DNA of 64,000 bases from Emticicia sp051209875 (GCF_051209875.1 NZ_JBNTQY010000001.1:4526001-4590000); one strand, 5' to 3'; positions 34,832-43,872 are shown, counted from the first letter of the stretch. Notes: generated by a model not told the origin, from the letters alone. Program-made: numbers and translations.

Positions 34832-34890
34832 ACCTACCCAACTAAGCCAGCCCCCCCCCCCTATACGGGCATTGTTTTGGTTGGGTAGGT
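34832..34890. repeat. Island hairpin repeat, copy 3 (with C11 loop)
   Basis: ACCTACCCAAC (34832-34842) and GTTGGGTAGGT (34880-34890) form an 11-bp perfect stem. The loop contains eleven C (34851-34861) and CTATACGGGCATTGTTTTG. It is the best conserved member of the five-copy family. Confidence 0.7.
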
Positions 34891-35061
34891 ATAATCATCA
34901 CTTCTTCAATATTTTGTTCCGTTTCAATAGCATCAACTAATCTGATAATCTAATGGAAATTGGGTCACTTGTAAACTAAACTTGTCTCCAGTTACAACGA
35001 ATGGAGCTACTTTAAGGTTATCATATTACCCATTCTACTACATAATCGCCGTTACTTACAG

Positions 35062-35335
35062 GATTCTAAATTGTATTGTTCTAAGAAATGAGAAAACCTG
35101 TTTAGTGGTACAAAATCATAGGATTATGAAGTTTTATTACCGAATAATAAACTTATCAAAATAATAAATGCTGATTCACTTTTAATTTGTAGTATTGCTG
35201 ATAATACTAATTTTTGTGATATAGTCACTATTATAATACTATAAAATATTACATCAAAAGTATAATACAATATTGTAATAGTCCTAATAAATACAAAAAG
35301 TACGATAAAACTTTCGCATATTTAGGAGTTGGCTG
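35062..35335 (+). repeat. Direct repeat unit 2, upstream of the HEPN-like gene
   Basis: About 270 bases matching 33330-33541 in ordered blocks. An insertion of about 50 bases (ATATTACATCAAAAGTATAA and following) separates the last two blocks. It ends 28 bases before the next start codon, like unit 1. Confidence 0.65.
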
Positions 35336-35363
35336 CAAGGGTAAAAAGACACTTACTTAAATC

Positions 35364-36254
35364 ATGAATGACATTTTTAGCGATATTGAACAAGCAGAAC
35401 AAAACAGAAAGAAATTTTCTGACGATATAACTGCAAGCAAGTATGACCTTGACTCTTTACTAACAGAATTTAGACGTATTTCTATGTCTTATTATGATAA
35501 AGGAATGACGCCAGAAGAGCAAAAGAAATTTCCCAAAAAAGAATTTTCTACACGTATCAATGGACAAGAAGTAAAAATACCAATTGATAATAATATTTAT
35601 GTGGATTTAATTACTTTAATCGATACGATGTATCCATCACTTATTGCCCCTTTTCACCATTACAATAATTACATTGACTTTTACTGTAAAGACTTTCTTT
35701 GGGACGATATAAAATATGACTTAGACGAAGATGAACCAAGAGATTCTAATACTTTGCGGAAAATTAAATATCAAATTGAAATTCAAGCATTGTTAATGTC
35801 AATAAAAGCTGGACTTGATAGATTTGTAAGTTTCTTTTCATACTACTTTAATGGTATTTCACCACACACAACTTTTGGACGTTATAAAAAAGAAAAAGAT
35901 AAATATGATGGCTTTATGTATATTGTTAATGCTAAAAAAGAAAAAGACTCTTTGATGGCTTTCATACACGCCGAATATTTTGATTGGATAAAAATTGCTG
36001 TGGCACCGAGAGACACAATTACTCATTACAACGACTTAGGAATCTACTATGAATTTAATAGTGAAATTCAGGGAGACATTCCAGTTCACTACAATGAAAG
36101 GTTAATAAAGGAAAAAGGTCAAGCAGTAAGCCCAGTCTTTGTTTATTCATACCAAACAATTAAAGGATTTACAGAGAGTTGGCATAAATTTATTTCCAAG
36201 ACATTCTTAGAACTTTTAACGAAGGACCTTATAACTTATCATCCCAAATTTTGA
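35364..36254 (+). CDS. Hypothetical HEPN-like protein
   Basis: A 296-residue, largely helical soluble protein without a recognised family. The segment IKIAVAPRDTITHYND contains R216-x4-H221, which matches the Rx4-6H motif of HEPN ribonucleases. Upstream helices (IEIQALLMSIKAGLDRFVSFFSYYF) could form the helical bundle. HEPN proteins are frequent in anti-phage and toxin systems, and neighbours support that reading. Placement by motif only; Cthe_2314-like HEPN proteins are a possible comparison. Confidence 0.5.
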   Translation: MNDIFSDIEQAEQNRKKFSDDITASKYDLDSLLTEFRRISMSYYDKGMTPEEQKKFPKKEFSTRINGQEVKIPIDNNIYVDLITLIDTMYPSLIAPFHHYNNYIDFYCKDFLWDDIKYDLDEDEPRDSNTLRKIKYQIEIQALLMSIKAGLDRFVSFFSYYFNGISPHTTFGRYKKEKDKYDGFMYIVNAKKEKDSLMAFIHAEYFDWIKIAVAPRDTITHYNDLGIYYEFNSEIQGDIPVHYNERLIKEKGQAVSPVFVYSYQTIKGFTESWHKFISKTFLELLTKDLITYHPKF

Positions 36255-36300
36255 ATACTTAATTTAGTTCTTGACCGAAAGAGTCCAGCAACCAACATTA

Positions 36301-36324
36301 GGTTTGGCATTATTAGGACAGACG
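36301..36324 (+). repeat. Short gene-flanking repeat, copy a
   Basis: GGTTTGGCATTATTAGGACA followed by GACG, 47 bases after a gene end. It matches GGTTTGGCATTATAGTGACA plus TACG at 37286, which lies 17 bases after the next gene's end. It may be a trace of cassette-like insertion. Confidence 0.45.
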
Positions 36325-36465
36325 GATATGGGTTCAATATTTATACTTTATTTTGCTTCAAGTTATTAATTTAGCTTATGAATAAAACATCAGCAATATT
36401 GCAATTATCAACTCTGATTATGGGCTAACGGGACTCGAATTCCCTAACAACGTCAAGCCTTTTCT

Positions 36466-37269
36466 GTGAGCAGTAATATTAACACACAGCAAACAATGTT
36501 TAAATTTTATACAATACCATCAGACGACATTATTGACAAACTTGTTGGTGAACAAGCAACAATAAAATTGTCATCAGCCTTTAATCTTAATGACCCGTAT
36601 GAACTTAAGTTTAATTTGGACTTAGACCCATTAGCAGAGGGACATGAAGAACAATATTACAGAAATAATCCAGGTAGCACATTCGAAGATTTTAAAAGTT
36701 GGCAGAAACACACGTTGGAACACGATGGTTACACTTGGTACATAGAACAACAACTAAGAAATGCAGTGGCTCAAACAATAGCTCTATGCTCGTTTACGGA
36801 AGAAAATAAGAACAATTTAATGTGGTCACATTACACCAATAATCACAAAGGCATTTGTATCGAGTATAAACCAGAGTTATTTGAATACTTAAAAACATTA
36901 AAAGGTTACGTTGTTTTTAGTAAAGTAAATTATTCTGATGAACCACCAACTATTAAAGCACTTGAGGATGTCAATTCGAAAGTTAGAAAAGTTATGTTTA
37001 ACAAGCAATCAGAATGGAAATATGAAAAAGAGTATCGAATTGTTTTCTTAAGCGACAAAGACACAGAGTTTATTCCAATACACAAAAAATATATCAAGTC
37101 TGTTTATATAGGTGCGAGAGTTGATAAAGAGATAGAGAATAAAATATTTTCAGTCTGTAGAAATACTGAAATTGAGGTATTTTACGGCATAACACTTGGT
37201 AAATCCTATGAAGTACATTTCCAAAAACATAAAGACGGAACCTTTTATTCAAAAACATTTTGGAAATAA
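36466..37269 (+). CDS. DUF2971 family protein
   Basis: A 267-residue protein with the DUF2971 hallmarks: FKFYTIPSDDIIDKLVGEQATIKLSSAFNLNDPYE at the N-terminus, IALCSFTEENKNNLMWSHYTNNHKGICIEY in the middle and KQSEWKYEKEYRIVFL later. The family occurs in phage-defence neighbourhoods and on mobile elements; its activity is not established. The chosen start is a non-ATG codon (GTG at 36466); an ATG 30 bases downstream (MFKFYTIPSD, 36496) is equally plausible and fits the family start better. Confidence 0.82.
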   Translation: MSSNINTQQTMFKFYTIPSDDIIDKLVGEQATIKLSSAFNLNDPYELKFNLDLDPLAEGHEEQYYRNNPGSTFEDFKSWQKHTLEHDGYTWYIEQQLRNAVAQTIALCSFTEENKNNLMWSHYTNNHKGICIEYKPELFEYLKTLKGYVVFSKVNYSDEPPTIKALEDVNSKVRKVMFNKQSEWKYEKEYRIVFLSDKDTEFIPIHKKYIKSVYIGARVDKEIENKIFSVCRNTEIEVFYGITLGKSYEVHFQKHKDGTFYSKTFWK

Positions 37270-37285
37270 GACTACAGCTTTTAGG

Positions 37286-37310
37286 GGTTTGGCATTATAG
37301 TGACATACGA
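37286..37310 (+). repeat. Short gene-flanking repeat, copy b
   Basis: GGTTTGGCATTATAGTGACA, then TACGA. It is the counterpart of 36301-36324 with about 20 of 24 positions shared. Confidence 0.45.
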
Positions 37311-37467
37311 GCAAATCCTTATCTTTAGTTTTTAAATCTGACTTTTGTTATAGTTGAGATGAAAAAAATCTATTACACTTACAAAGTCAAGTCCTAAACC
37401 GTAAGTGGCAAGGTTATGACTATACCTTGTAGCACAAAAATCATGTTATTACAAAAATCAATCATAG

Positions 37468-39258
37468 ATGAAAGCAGAAGCAATGTCATTAACCTTTTTA
37501 GGTAATGAAGGACTGGTTAGAATCCCTTTTTTTCAAAGAGGCTATGTCTGGAACATAGAAAATTGGGAAGATATTATAAGTGATTTATTAGACTTTAAAA
37601 AGAGCCACTTTTTAGGTTCCCTTATATTAAAACAACTTGAAAAACAAACAGGTAAGCCCAAAGAAGTTCTTGTAATTGATGGACAACAAAGGCTTACAAC
37701 ATTGAGCATTTTGTTAAGAGCACTATACAATAGCTTTGATGAAGAAACACAAAATAATTGTGACTCATCAATCAGAAATTATTTGTTCTTTAAAAAGAAT
37801 CAAACCGACAAAAACTTTTTTGTAAAAATTGAACACTCAAAAATTGACAAAAAATATTATCAGAAAGTTATTAATAACGAAATTCCTCAAGATGAATATG
37901 ATGCTATTGTTGTTGAAAATCCTGCCACCAAGACAACTTCAAAATCAAATAAAGTTTTACAATGCTTTAAATACTTCTCTGATAAACTAAAAGAAACTTC
38001 AGTTGAAAATCGTTTAGAGTTATTTAATCGACTTCTTGACCAAGAAAATAAAATATTAGTAGTGATTGACTTGTCTGAAAAAGAAGACGAGCAAGCTATT
38101 TTTGACACAATTAATAGTGCTGGTGTTAGGCTGAGTAGTGCTGATATTATTAAGAATGCATTATTTCAGAAAGCTTTAGACCTCTTTGATAGTATTGAAG
38201 AGGTAGAAGCTTTATACAAAGACCATTGGGAAAATGTATTTTTGATGGATGAGGATGCAATTAACTTTTGGGACACTCCAAGAGCAACAGGTAGATTGAT
38301 GAGAGATAATATAGAAATTTTGCTTCACTCTATTTCTGTGATAAAAGGGTTTTTCGACCCAGACAAACATACCTTGTCAGACCTTTCCAGTTTGTATAAG
38401 TCATTCATTCTGAAAATCAGCAAGGTTGATTTAGAAGCATTTATAGAAGAAATTTCAAAATATGCGAAACTATTTAGAGAAAAAATCCTTGTGTTTAATA
38501 GTAGTAGCTTGTTTAGTTACCAAGACAGTTCGCGACTTTTTCATATTTTGAGTGTGTGTGAAATTTCAACTTTCCATCCTTATATTCTCTCATTATTTTA
38601 CAAGTATGACAAAAATGAAAGTAAGCTAAATGAGGAATTACACAAGATTGAATCGCTAATCATAAGACGGATGATTACAAAATCAGAAACGAAGAGCTAC
38701 AATAAAATGTGTAAGGAGTTTATAAAAGACAATTCAAATATTGACATCAAAATTTCAGAACACACCAAAGATGAGATTTTAAATGGACTTTCCAGCATTT
38801 CCAACAAAAACGCAACACTACTTTTATTTTGGGTTGAGCTTTATCGTAGAGCAAATGACAGTAAACAATCAGTTAAAGAACTAAAATACAATTATTCATT
38901 AGAACATATCATGCCTCAAAAATGGGAAGAGTATTGGGGCGATGTTGATATCCTTGATTCTAATTCAAATATTATTATGGACAAGGAAGCTGCTAAAAGA
39001 GAACGATATTCAAAAATCTACTCAATTGGAAATCTGACTTTACTAAACAGTTCTTTAAATACATCACTAAGAAACTATGAGTTCAGTAGAAAGATTGAGG
39101 GCGAAGGAAGAAAAAGAGGAATCAGACATTATGCAGATTTGGGAATTACTCGTTTTGACATTTTAGACAATTATGATAATGGTGACAAAGTTTGGAATGA
39201 GCAAAAAATAAATCAACGGACAACAAATTTGGCGAATGACATACTGGCTATGTGGTAG
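37468..39258 (+). CDS. DUF262 / DUF1524 (HNH) GmrSD-like nuclease
   Basis: A 596-residue protein. The N-terminal ParB-like DUF262 shows RIPFFQRGYVWNIENWEDIISDL, then GSLILKQL and VIDGQQRLTTLSILLRALY (the DGQQR NTPase motif). The C-terminus has the DUF1524 His-Me-finger nuclease: YNYSLEHIMPQKWEEYW, then YSKIYSIGNLTLLNSSLNTSLRN. The same pairing is found in GmrSD type IV restriction enzymes, BrxU and SspE. It probably cuts modified or foreign DNA with NTP control. It stands 49 bases before the three-gene AAA/PIN operon and may act alone or with it. Confidence 0.88.
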   Translation: MKAEAMSLTFLGNEGLVRIPFFQRGYVWNIENWEDIISDLLDFKKSHFLGSLILKQLEKQTGKPKEVLVIDGQQRLTTLSILLRALYNSFDEETQNNCDSSIRNYLFFKKNQTDKNFFVKIEHSKIDKKYYQKVINNEIPQDEYDAIVVENPATKTTSKSNKVLQCFKYFSDKLKETSVENRLELFNRLLDQENKILVVIDLSEKEDEQAIFDTINSAGVRLSSADIIKNALFQKALDLFDSIEEVEALYKDHWENVFLMDEDAINFWDTPRATGRLMRDNIEILLHSISVIKGFFDPDKHTLSDLSSLYKSFILKISKVDLEAFIEEISKYAKLFREKILVFNSSSLFSYQDSSRLFHILSVCEISTFHPYILSLFYKYDKNESKLNEELHKIESLIIRRMITKSETKSYNKMCKEFIKDNSNIDIKISEHTKDEILNGLSSISNKNATLLLFWVELYRRANDSKQSVKELKYNYSLEHIMPQKWEEYWGDVDILDSNSNIIMDKEAAKRERYSKIYSIGNLTLLNSSLNTSLRNYEFSRKIEGEGRKRGIRHYADLGITRFDILDNYDNGDKVWNEQKINQRTTNLANDILAMW

Positions 39259-39307
39259 ATAAAATATAAATTTGCTATATGTAGTAGATTAACGTGAATA
39301 AACTAAA

Positions 39308-40411
39308 TTGAAAGAAATAAAACCACTACCTTTTACAAAAGTTTCAGACAAAAAATGGACTTTTCTGTATTCTTTTAATCTAAAAACGATTAGAGATATC
39401 TTCATCTATGTTAATAGGCAACCTATTACTAAAAAAGAACTCTATGAAAAAATGGAGCAAAATATCATCAAACCACCAAAAAAACAATGGAGTGATGATA
39501 AAAACAAGAAGAAAGATAGATTAAAACTTGAATATTTACATGCGTCTATTTTTCTTGGATTAATTTCTCAAGACAATAACTTTCTGCTAAGTGTTAATTT
39601 TGATAGTTTTAGTAAGGAAAAAAAAAATCTCATTAAAGAAAATGAAAAAAGAGATTTTTCTACTGAAAAACAATCTTTAGAGTTAAATGATATTGAGAAA
39701 AAAGAGTTTTTGTCTATAATTTTCTCCTACAGTAGAGCAAAAGATTACTTATGGTGGTTTACAAATTTTGAAACACAAGAAATCTCCGATATTACAGTAG
39801 AATACATTCAAAGAGAGGGAAAACCTTTCTATCTGATGAAAGACAATACATCTAAAGGTGCAAGAATATTACATAGAACTATAGATAATAAAGATTGGAC
39901 TATTCCATACGAAGAAGAGAAAATCAATAAAAAAGGAAAATTAACCTTGACCAATGATTATAGTAGGTTAGTAACATTTGTTTTGCCGAGTTGGTTTTGT
40001 GAATTAGAAGTAATAAATAGAATCCCTATTTTGAAAGAGTTTGGTTTTAAAAAGGGGAACTGGGAGATGCATTATCCTATATCGTTAGTAGAAATATCCC
40101 TTGAAGAGTTTGAAATATTTATTAAAACGACATTTGGAGACAATTCTAAATCTTATAATGCAATATGGATTCCGCAAATAATATACAAAACTGCTCTTAA
40201 ATATCGATTGCCAACAGAAGTAATAAAAAAACTAATAATTCGATTGTTTGAAGAAAAAAGACAAGAATTTACCTTGGAGAGAAGTTCGTATCAAGTATTG
40301 AGATACTCCGCCGAATCGCAAAGGCGAAGTGATAATTTTCACCAAGAACTTTTCATAATTTATAATGATTTTCTAAGAACCTATTTAACAATTAATAACA
40401 AAAAGATATGA
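39308..40411 (+). CDS. Unknown protein with winged-helix-like N-terminus, first gene of AAA+/PIN operon
   Basis: A 367-residue soluble protein read from a TTG start (the frame has no earlier credible start). Residues about 20-95 (FNLKTIRDIFIYVNRQPITKKELYEKM..., then LEYLHASIFLGLISQDNNFLLS) have the helix-turn-helix/wing pattern of a winged helix. The middle contains YLWWFTNFETQEISD and the C-terminus is helical and basic. No family is recognised. The next gene starts 4 bases before its stop (ATGA), showing obligate co-expression with the AAA+ ATPase. It may recognise DNA for the ATPase. Confidence 0.65.
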   Translation: MKEIKPLPFTKVSDKKWTFLYSFNLKTIRDIFIYVNRQPITKKELYEKMEQNIIKPPKKQWSDDKNKKKDRLKLEYLHASIFLGLISQDNNFLLSVNFDSFSKEKKNLIKENEKRDFSTEKQSLELNDIEKKEFLSIIFSYSRAKDYLWWFTNFETQEISDITVEYIQREGKPFYLMKDNTSKGARILHRTIDNKDWTIPYEEEKINKKGKLTLTNDYSRLVTFVLPSWFCELEVINRIPILKEFGFKKGNWEMHYPISLVEISLEEFEIFIKTTFGDNSKSYNAIWIPQIIYKTALKYRLPTEVIKKLIIRLFEEKRQEFTLERSSYQVLRYSAESQRRSDNFHQELFIIYNDFLRTYLTINNKKI

Positions 40412-41682
40412 ATACTTTTCAGCAAAGTTTAATTGGTAAACTGAATGAAAATCCTGAAGACAGGTATGCTAAATTAGGATTGAAATTTAATCCTTTTCCC
40501 GCTGCTGCAATCGCACAGTTTACGCATTTAGACCCTGTTGATAGTGACATTTTTGAAAAAATAGGTTATTTCATTACCAATACTTACAAAAAAAATGTTA
40601 ACGATGGCAATATAGGGGATTATGCAGGCTTAACAATAGTTGGTTCTTATGGTTCTGGTAAAACACACTTAATGAAATATATAGAACGTCAAATAAATGA
40701 CATCTCTATAAACAAATCAGTAGATTTTAGTTCACTAACCGCATTCATAGATAGACCCGAAGAAAAGCCACTAAACATTATTACTAAAATCATTGAGGAT
40801 TTGCAGCCAGATAATTTACGGAGAATGATTTGGTATTGTATTTACCCCTATTTAATATCAAATAAAGACTCCTTTTTTGAAACGTATTTCAAAACATCTC
40901 TATTTACTGATACAGACAAGGAAGAATTGTTTAGACCTGAAATTTTAGGCAATCCTTTGGTCTTTTATGAAAAAGTTAAACGTCTTCGTGGAAATATAAA
41001 TAAGCTATTTGAGGACTGTCAAAATATACTTACACATTCAAATCATGATTTTCAAATCACTAATGATATTTCAATTGCTCAAAGGTATCTTGGATTGATT
41101 TTTCCTGAAAAAGCTCCAAATCATAATTGGGAAGTATTAACGGGTTATGTTACAACGAAAGATGTCCAAAATAAAGAATTTTTATTTCTGAAAAGCCTCG
41201 TTAAAATTTTACAGAAAAATGGATATGGTATGTTATATGTTTTCATTGATGAATTTGAGAATTTTGCAACATTGAAAGGTGCAAAACTAACAAATTATAT
41301 CAATACGCTGAGTACTATGATAAATAAGGAGAGAAATTGGGCGGTTATTACCTCAATAACTCAAGATGCCCTTCAAGCCATAAAACCAGAATCACCTCAA
41401 TTGTTCGACAGATTGGTAAGTGTAGAAATAAAATTAAATTCACTCAATATGGAAACGGGAAAAAGAATGATAGACAACTATTTAAACTTTGCAAAAAAGT
41501 CATCCGAAGTCGAAACGCCTAATGTATTTTCAGAATTACTACTAACAGAAATGATTCGAAAAACAGAGGGAAATGCAAGAGGACTCATAAAACTTTGTAA
41601 TAAAGTAATAGAAAAAGCTGCCGATAGTAAAAATTTTCAGATTCCTATTCAAAGTGAAATACTTGCTGATATAAACTTTTAA
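40408..41682 (+). CDS. Orc1/Cdc6-like AAA+ ATPase of a putative defence module
   Basis: A 424-residue ATPase. FNPFP near the N-terminus is a common lead-in of such proteins. Walker A is GSYGSGKTH (79-87), Walker B is LYVFIDEFENFA (Asp281, Glu282), and a later RKTEGNARGLIKLCNKVIEKA resembles the sensor-2/lid helix of Orc1/Cdc6 and related STAND/AAA_16 proteins (EGNARG..). It has no membrane segment. It overlaps the winged-helix-like gene by 4 bases and lies 4 bases before the PIN gene. A DNA-loading or sensing motor is inferred. Confidence 0.75.
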   Translation: MNTFQQSLIGKLNENPEDRYAKLGLKFNPFPAAAIAQFTHLDPVDSDIFEKIGYFITNTYKKNVNDGNIGDYAGLTIVGSYGSGKTHLMKYIERQINDISINKSVDFSSLTAFIDRPEEKPLNIITKIIEDLQPDNLRRMIWYCIYPYLISNKDSFFETYFKTSLFTDTDKEELFRPEILGNPLVFYEKVKRLRGNINKLFEDCQNILTHSNHDFQITNDISIAQRYLGLIFPEKAPNHNWEVLTGYVTTKDVQNKEFLFLKSLVKILQKNGYGMLYVFIDEFENFATLKGAKLTNYINTLSTMINKERNWAVITSITQDALQAIKPESPQLFDRLVSVEIKLNSLNMETGKRMIDNYLNFAKKSSEVETPNVFSELLLTEMIRKTEGNARGLIKLCNKVIEKAADSKNFQIPIQSEILADINF

Positions 41683-41686
41683 CAAA

Positions 41687-42613
41687 ATGCCATCTATCCA
41701 ACTAACTGATTTAAAATTAAGAGTTTTTGTTGATACAAATGTTTTGATTGATGCTTTTATCACCCCTGACAATATAGTTAAAAATTTTTTGTCAGACCTA
41801 TCTTCTCATCCTCAAATAGAGTTAGTAACATCTGATTATGCTTTGTGGGAGCAAAACGAGTTTATTAGGCAACAAACGTGGATTACAGACTGTGTAAAAA
41901 ACAATCGCTCGTACAAAGAAGCTCAAAAACACAGTATCAAAAACACTAAAAAGCTTAGAAGAAAAGTTGAAAAAATGATTACTGTTGCTTCTGAAAAGGC
42001 AGAAGAGTTAGGAATTATAAACTATAATTTAATGGATAATGCAACGTTAGAAAGTGACTTTTTTGCTTTTGTTCAATATTTGCAAATAAATACTCGAATT
42101 GCAAGTAAAGATATATTGATACTATTGTCGGCATATTCTACTCAATCATCAGCCCTTTTAAGTAGAGATAGTAGATTTAATGGAGAAGTTACAAACTTGG
42201 AACTTTCATTAGATAATTCATTATTACCTGATAAATTAAAACAAATTTGCTTCATTAAAATAAACAAAATTAATAATCCATCGAATTTACAATATATGGA
42301 GTGGTTCAAAGATAGACTCCAAAAAAAAGCAGCTATTGGAAAATGTATTAATTACTATCAAAATAGAGTTATTGCATTGGACCTTAAAGAAGAAGTTTGT
42401 TTAGGCAATTATTTATTACTTGTGAAATTCGGTGACAATAATGAATTACAGAAAATAGTCTTCCAAATCGGTCAAAATTGTTTAAGAGATTATCAAACTA
42501 ATACTAATGTTCAACAAGGTAAAAAAGTGACAGTAGCTTTACCTCCGGGCAACACTATTTATCCTTTAGACTGGTTTAGATATACAATAGTTTTCAAGCT
42601 AACTGATATTTAA
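41687..42613 (+). CDS. PIN-domain ribonuclease-like protein
   Basis: A 308-residue protein. Residues 12-170 form a PIN domain: VFVDTNVLIDAF (Asp16), YALWEQNEF (Glu55), SKDILILLSAY (Asp142) and LLSRDSRF (Asp161), so all four acidic metal ligands appear present. The C-terminal 130 residues are a separate beta-rich domain (VIALDLKEEVCLGNYLLLVKFG..., YPLDWFRYTIVFKL) not seen in VapC toxins, which are usually near 130 residues. It is operonic with the AAA+ ATPase and convergent, 2 bases apart, with the methyltransferase gene. Confidence 0.8.
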   Translation: MPSIQLTDLKLRVFVDTNVLIDAFITPDNIVKNFLSDLSSHPQIELVTSDYALWEQNEFIRQQTWITDCVKNNRSYKEAQKHSIKNTKKLRRKVEKMITVASEKAEELGIINYNLMDNATLESDFFAFVQYLQINTRIASKDILILLSAYSTQSSALLSRDSRFNGEVTNLELSLDNSLLPDKLKQICFIKINKINNPSNLQYMEWFKDRLQKKAAIGKCINYYQNRVIALDLKEEVCLGNYLLLVKFGDNNELQKIVFQIGQNCLRDYQTNTNVQQGKKVTVALPPGNTIYPLDWFRYTIVFKLTDI

Positions 42614-42615
42614 GA

Positions 42616-43872
42616 CTATTCCAAAATCAAAATGTTTTCAGAAAGTTCCAAACTATGACGATGCTTTAGTGTTTTCCATTTAGTCCCTCTGGTTCTAATC
42701 TTAATCTTTTCATAAGAATTGAAGCCTGCATTTTTGGCAATATCACCTAAAATGTCAGTAGTTGGAATAAAAATGCCGTATGGAGCGGAATCACCAAGTA
42801 CCATAAAGGTTTTACCTCCTGTTTTCAAAACACGTCTAATTTCTTTAATTACGTTATACATATCTTGAAAATAAAGTAACATCATTATATCGAAACTTTT
42901 ATTCCCTTTGCGTTCATTTCTGTTGTCAATAATTTGATGATAGTATTCTATTAATTGTTCAGCAACTTTGTTGTTTTTTTGATAAAACTCAGAACTTTTC
43001 CATTCTTCAAGAGAAAATTTATTTTCTGCATAATGTGTAGTTGATGCAGTTACTAAATTTTTTCTAACTTTTTGAGTTATATCGTTCCAGTTAGATGTAA
43101 TTCCAAAAAAATGAGATTGTACTTTTGATACTTCTCCGTAATCTAAATTATTAAGGTATGGTGGCGATGTAATACACGTATCACAAGAATTCGATGGTAT
43201 CTCTGAATTAATATTTCGAGAGTCTTGTAAATAAATTTTAGATGTTCTTTCTAACGAACTGTAAGTTTTTAAATCTGATAACATTGTAGTTGCTATCTTA
43301 TAGAAAGCATCCAAACATTTAACATCTTGTAGAACCTTACTTCTTGATATATAAGGAGTAGATATTGGGTTTATACTACATTTATGTAACGTTTGACTTA
43401 GTGCTAATTTAAAAAACAAATAAATTTCTTCATCTTCTATTCCCTCAATATAACTTTTAATAGAATATAACTGTGCTAAATTTTCTGAGGTGTAAAGTGT
43501 ATATAAGAGAGGGTTGATAAATTGGGTTGTGAGTGTACTCTCATTCTTCTGAACAAAATCTATAATATTGACCAGTCTTTTCTGCATGATGGAATCATCG
43601 AAATTCCAATTCAATTTTGCTTTAATAACATCGTACATAAACGACTGCCCTTCATTCCCAATCGCTCTAATCTGTCTTTTTTGAGCCTGCACTAATGTTG
43701 TCCCACAACCAGCAAATGGCTCAAAAATCATGTCATCTTGTTTTAAAAGGTTGCTATCAATTAATGTATCTATCAATTTATACGAAAATCCTGCGGTAAA
43801 TTTATACCAACTGTGAATAGGAGATTTTAAATTATCCTTAGCTGTACCAATATTTTCGTGGACAAATTGCAT
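42616..43872 (-). CDS. DNA methyltransferase (N4/N6 amino type)
   Basis: A 418-residue enzyme. Motif I is IFEPFAGCGTTLVQAQ (about 50-64) and motif IV is TSPPYLNNLDYG (235 onward). The SPPY suggests N4-cytosine or N6-adenine methylation. Motif I precedes IV with about 170 residues between, as in the alpha-class order, with a target-recognition region in between. HFFG after motif IV and GGKTFMVLGDSAPYG near the end are also typical. No separate restriction gene is adjacent other than the PIN/AAA+ operon facing it, so the methylase may label self DNA for that module. Confidence 0.85.
   Translation of the reverse strand: MQFVHENIGTAKDNLKSPIHSWYKFTAGFSYKLIDTLIDSNLLKQDDMIFEPFAGCGTTLVQAQKRQIRAIGNEGQSFMYDVIKAKLNWNFDDSIMQKRLVNIIDFVQKNESTLTTQFINPLLYTLYTSENLAQLYSIKSYIEGIEDEEIYLFFKLALSQTLHKCSINPISTPYISRSKVLQDVKCLDAFYKIATTMLSDLKTYSSLERTSKIYLQDSRNINSEIPSNSCDTCITSPPYLNNLDYGEVSKVQSHFFGITSNWNDITQKVRKNLVTASTTHYAENKFSLEEWKSSEFYQKNNKVAEQLIEYYHQIIDNRNERKGNKSFDIMMLLYFQDMYNVIKEIRRVLKTGGKTFMVLGDSAPYGIFIPTTDILGDIAKNAGFNSYEKIKIRTRGTKWKTLKHRHSLELSENILILE

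Larger units (their letters stand above)
34662..35363. other. Intergenic region with hairpin, poly-C tract and second repeat unit
   Basis: A gap of 702 bases between the AbiV and HEPN-like genes. It holds the third hairpin copy (34832-34890) with an eleven-C tract in its loop, then unrelated AT-rich sequence, then repeat unit 2. No coding frame is convincing; a 60-codon frame at 34982 lacks support. Confidence 0.6.

Noticed and set aside
41687..42613. VapC-type toxin assignment for the PIN protein
   Set aside because: At 308 residues with a second domain and no antitoxin gene, and coupled to an AAA+ gene, it does not fit a VapBC pair.
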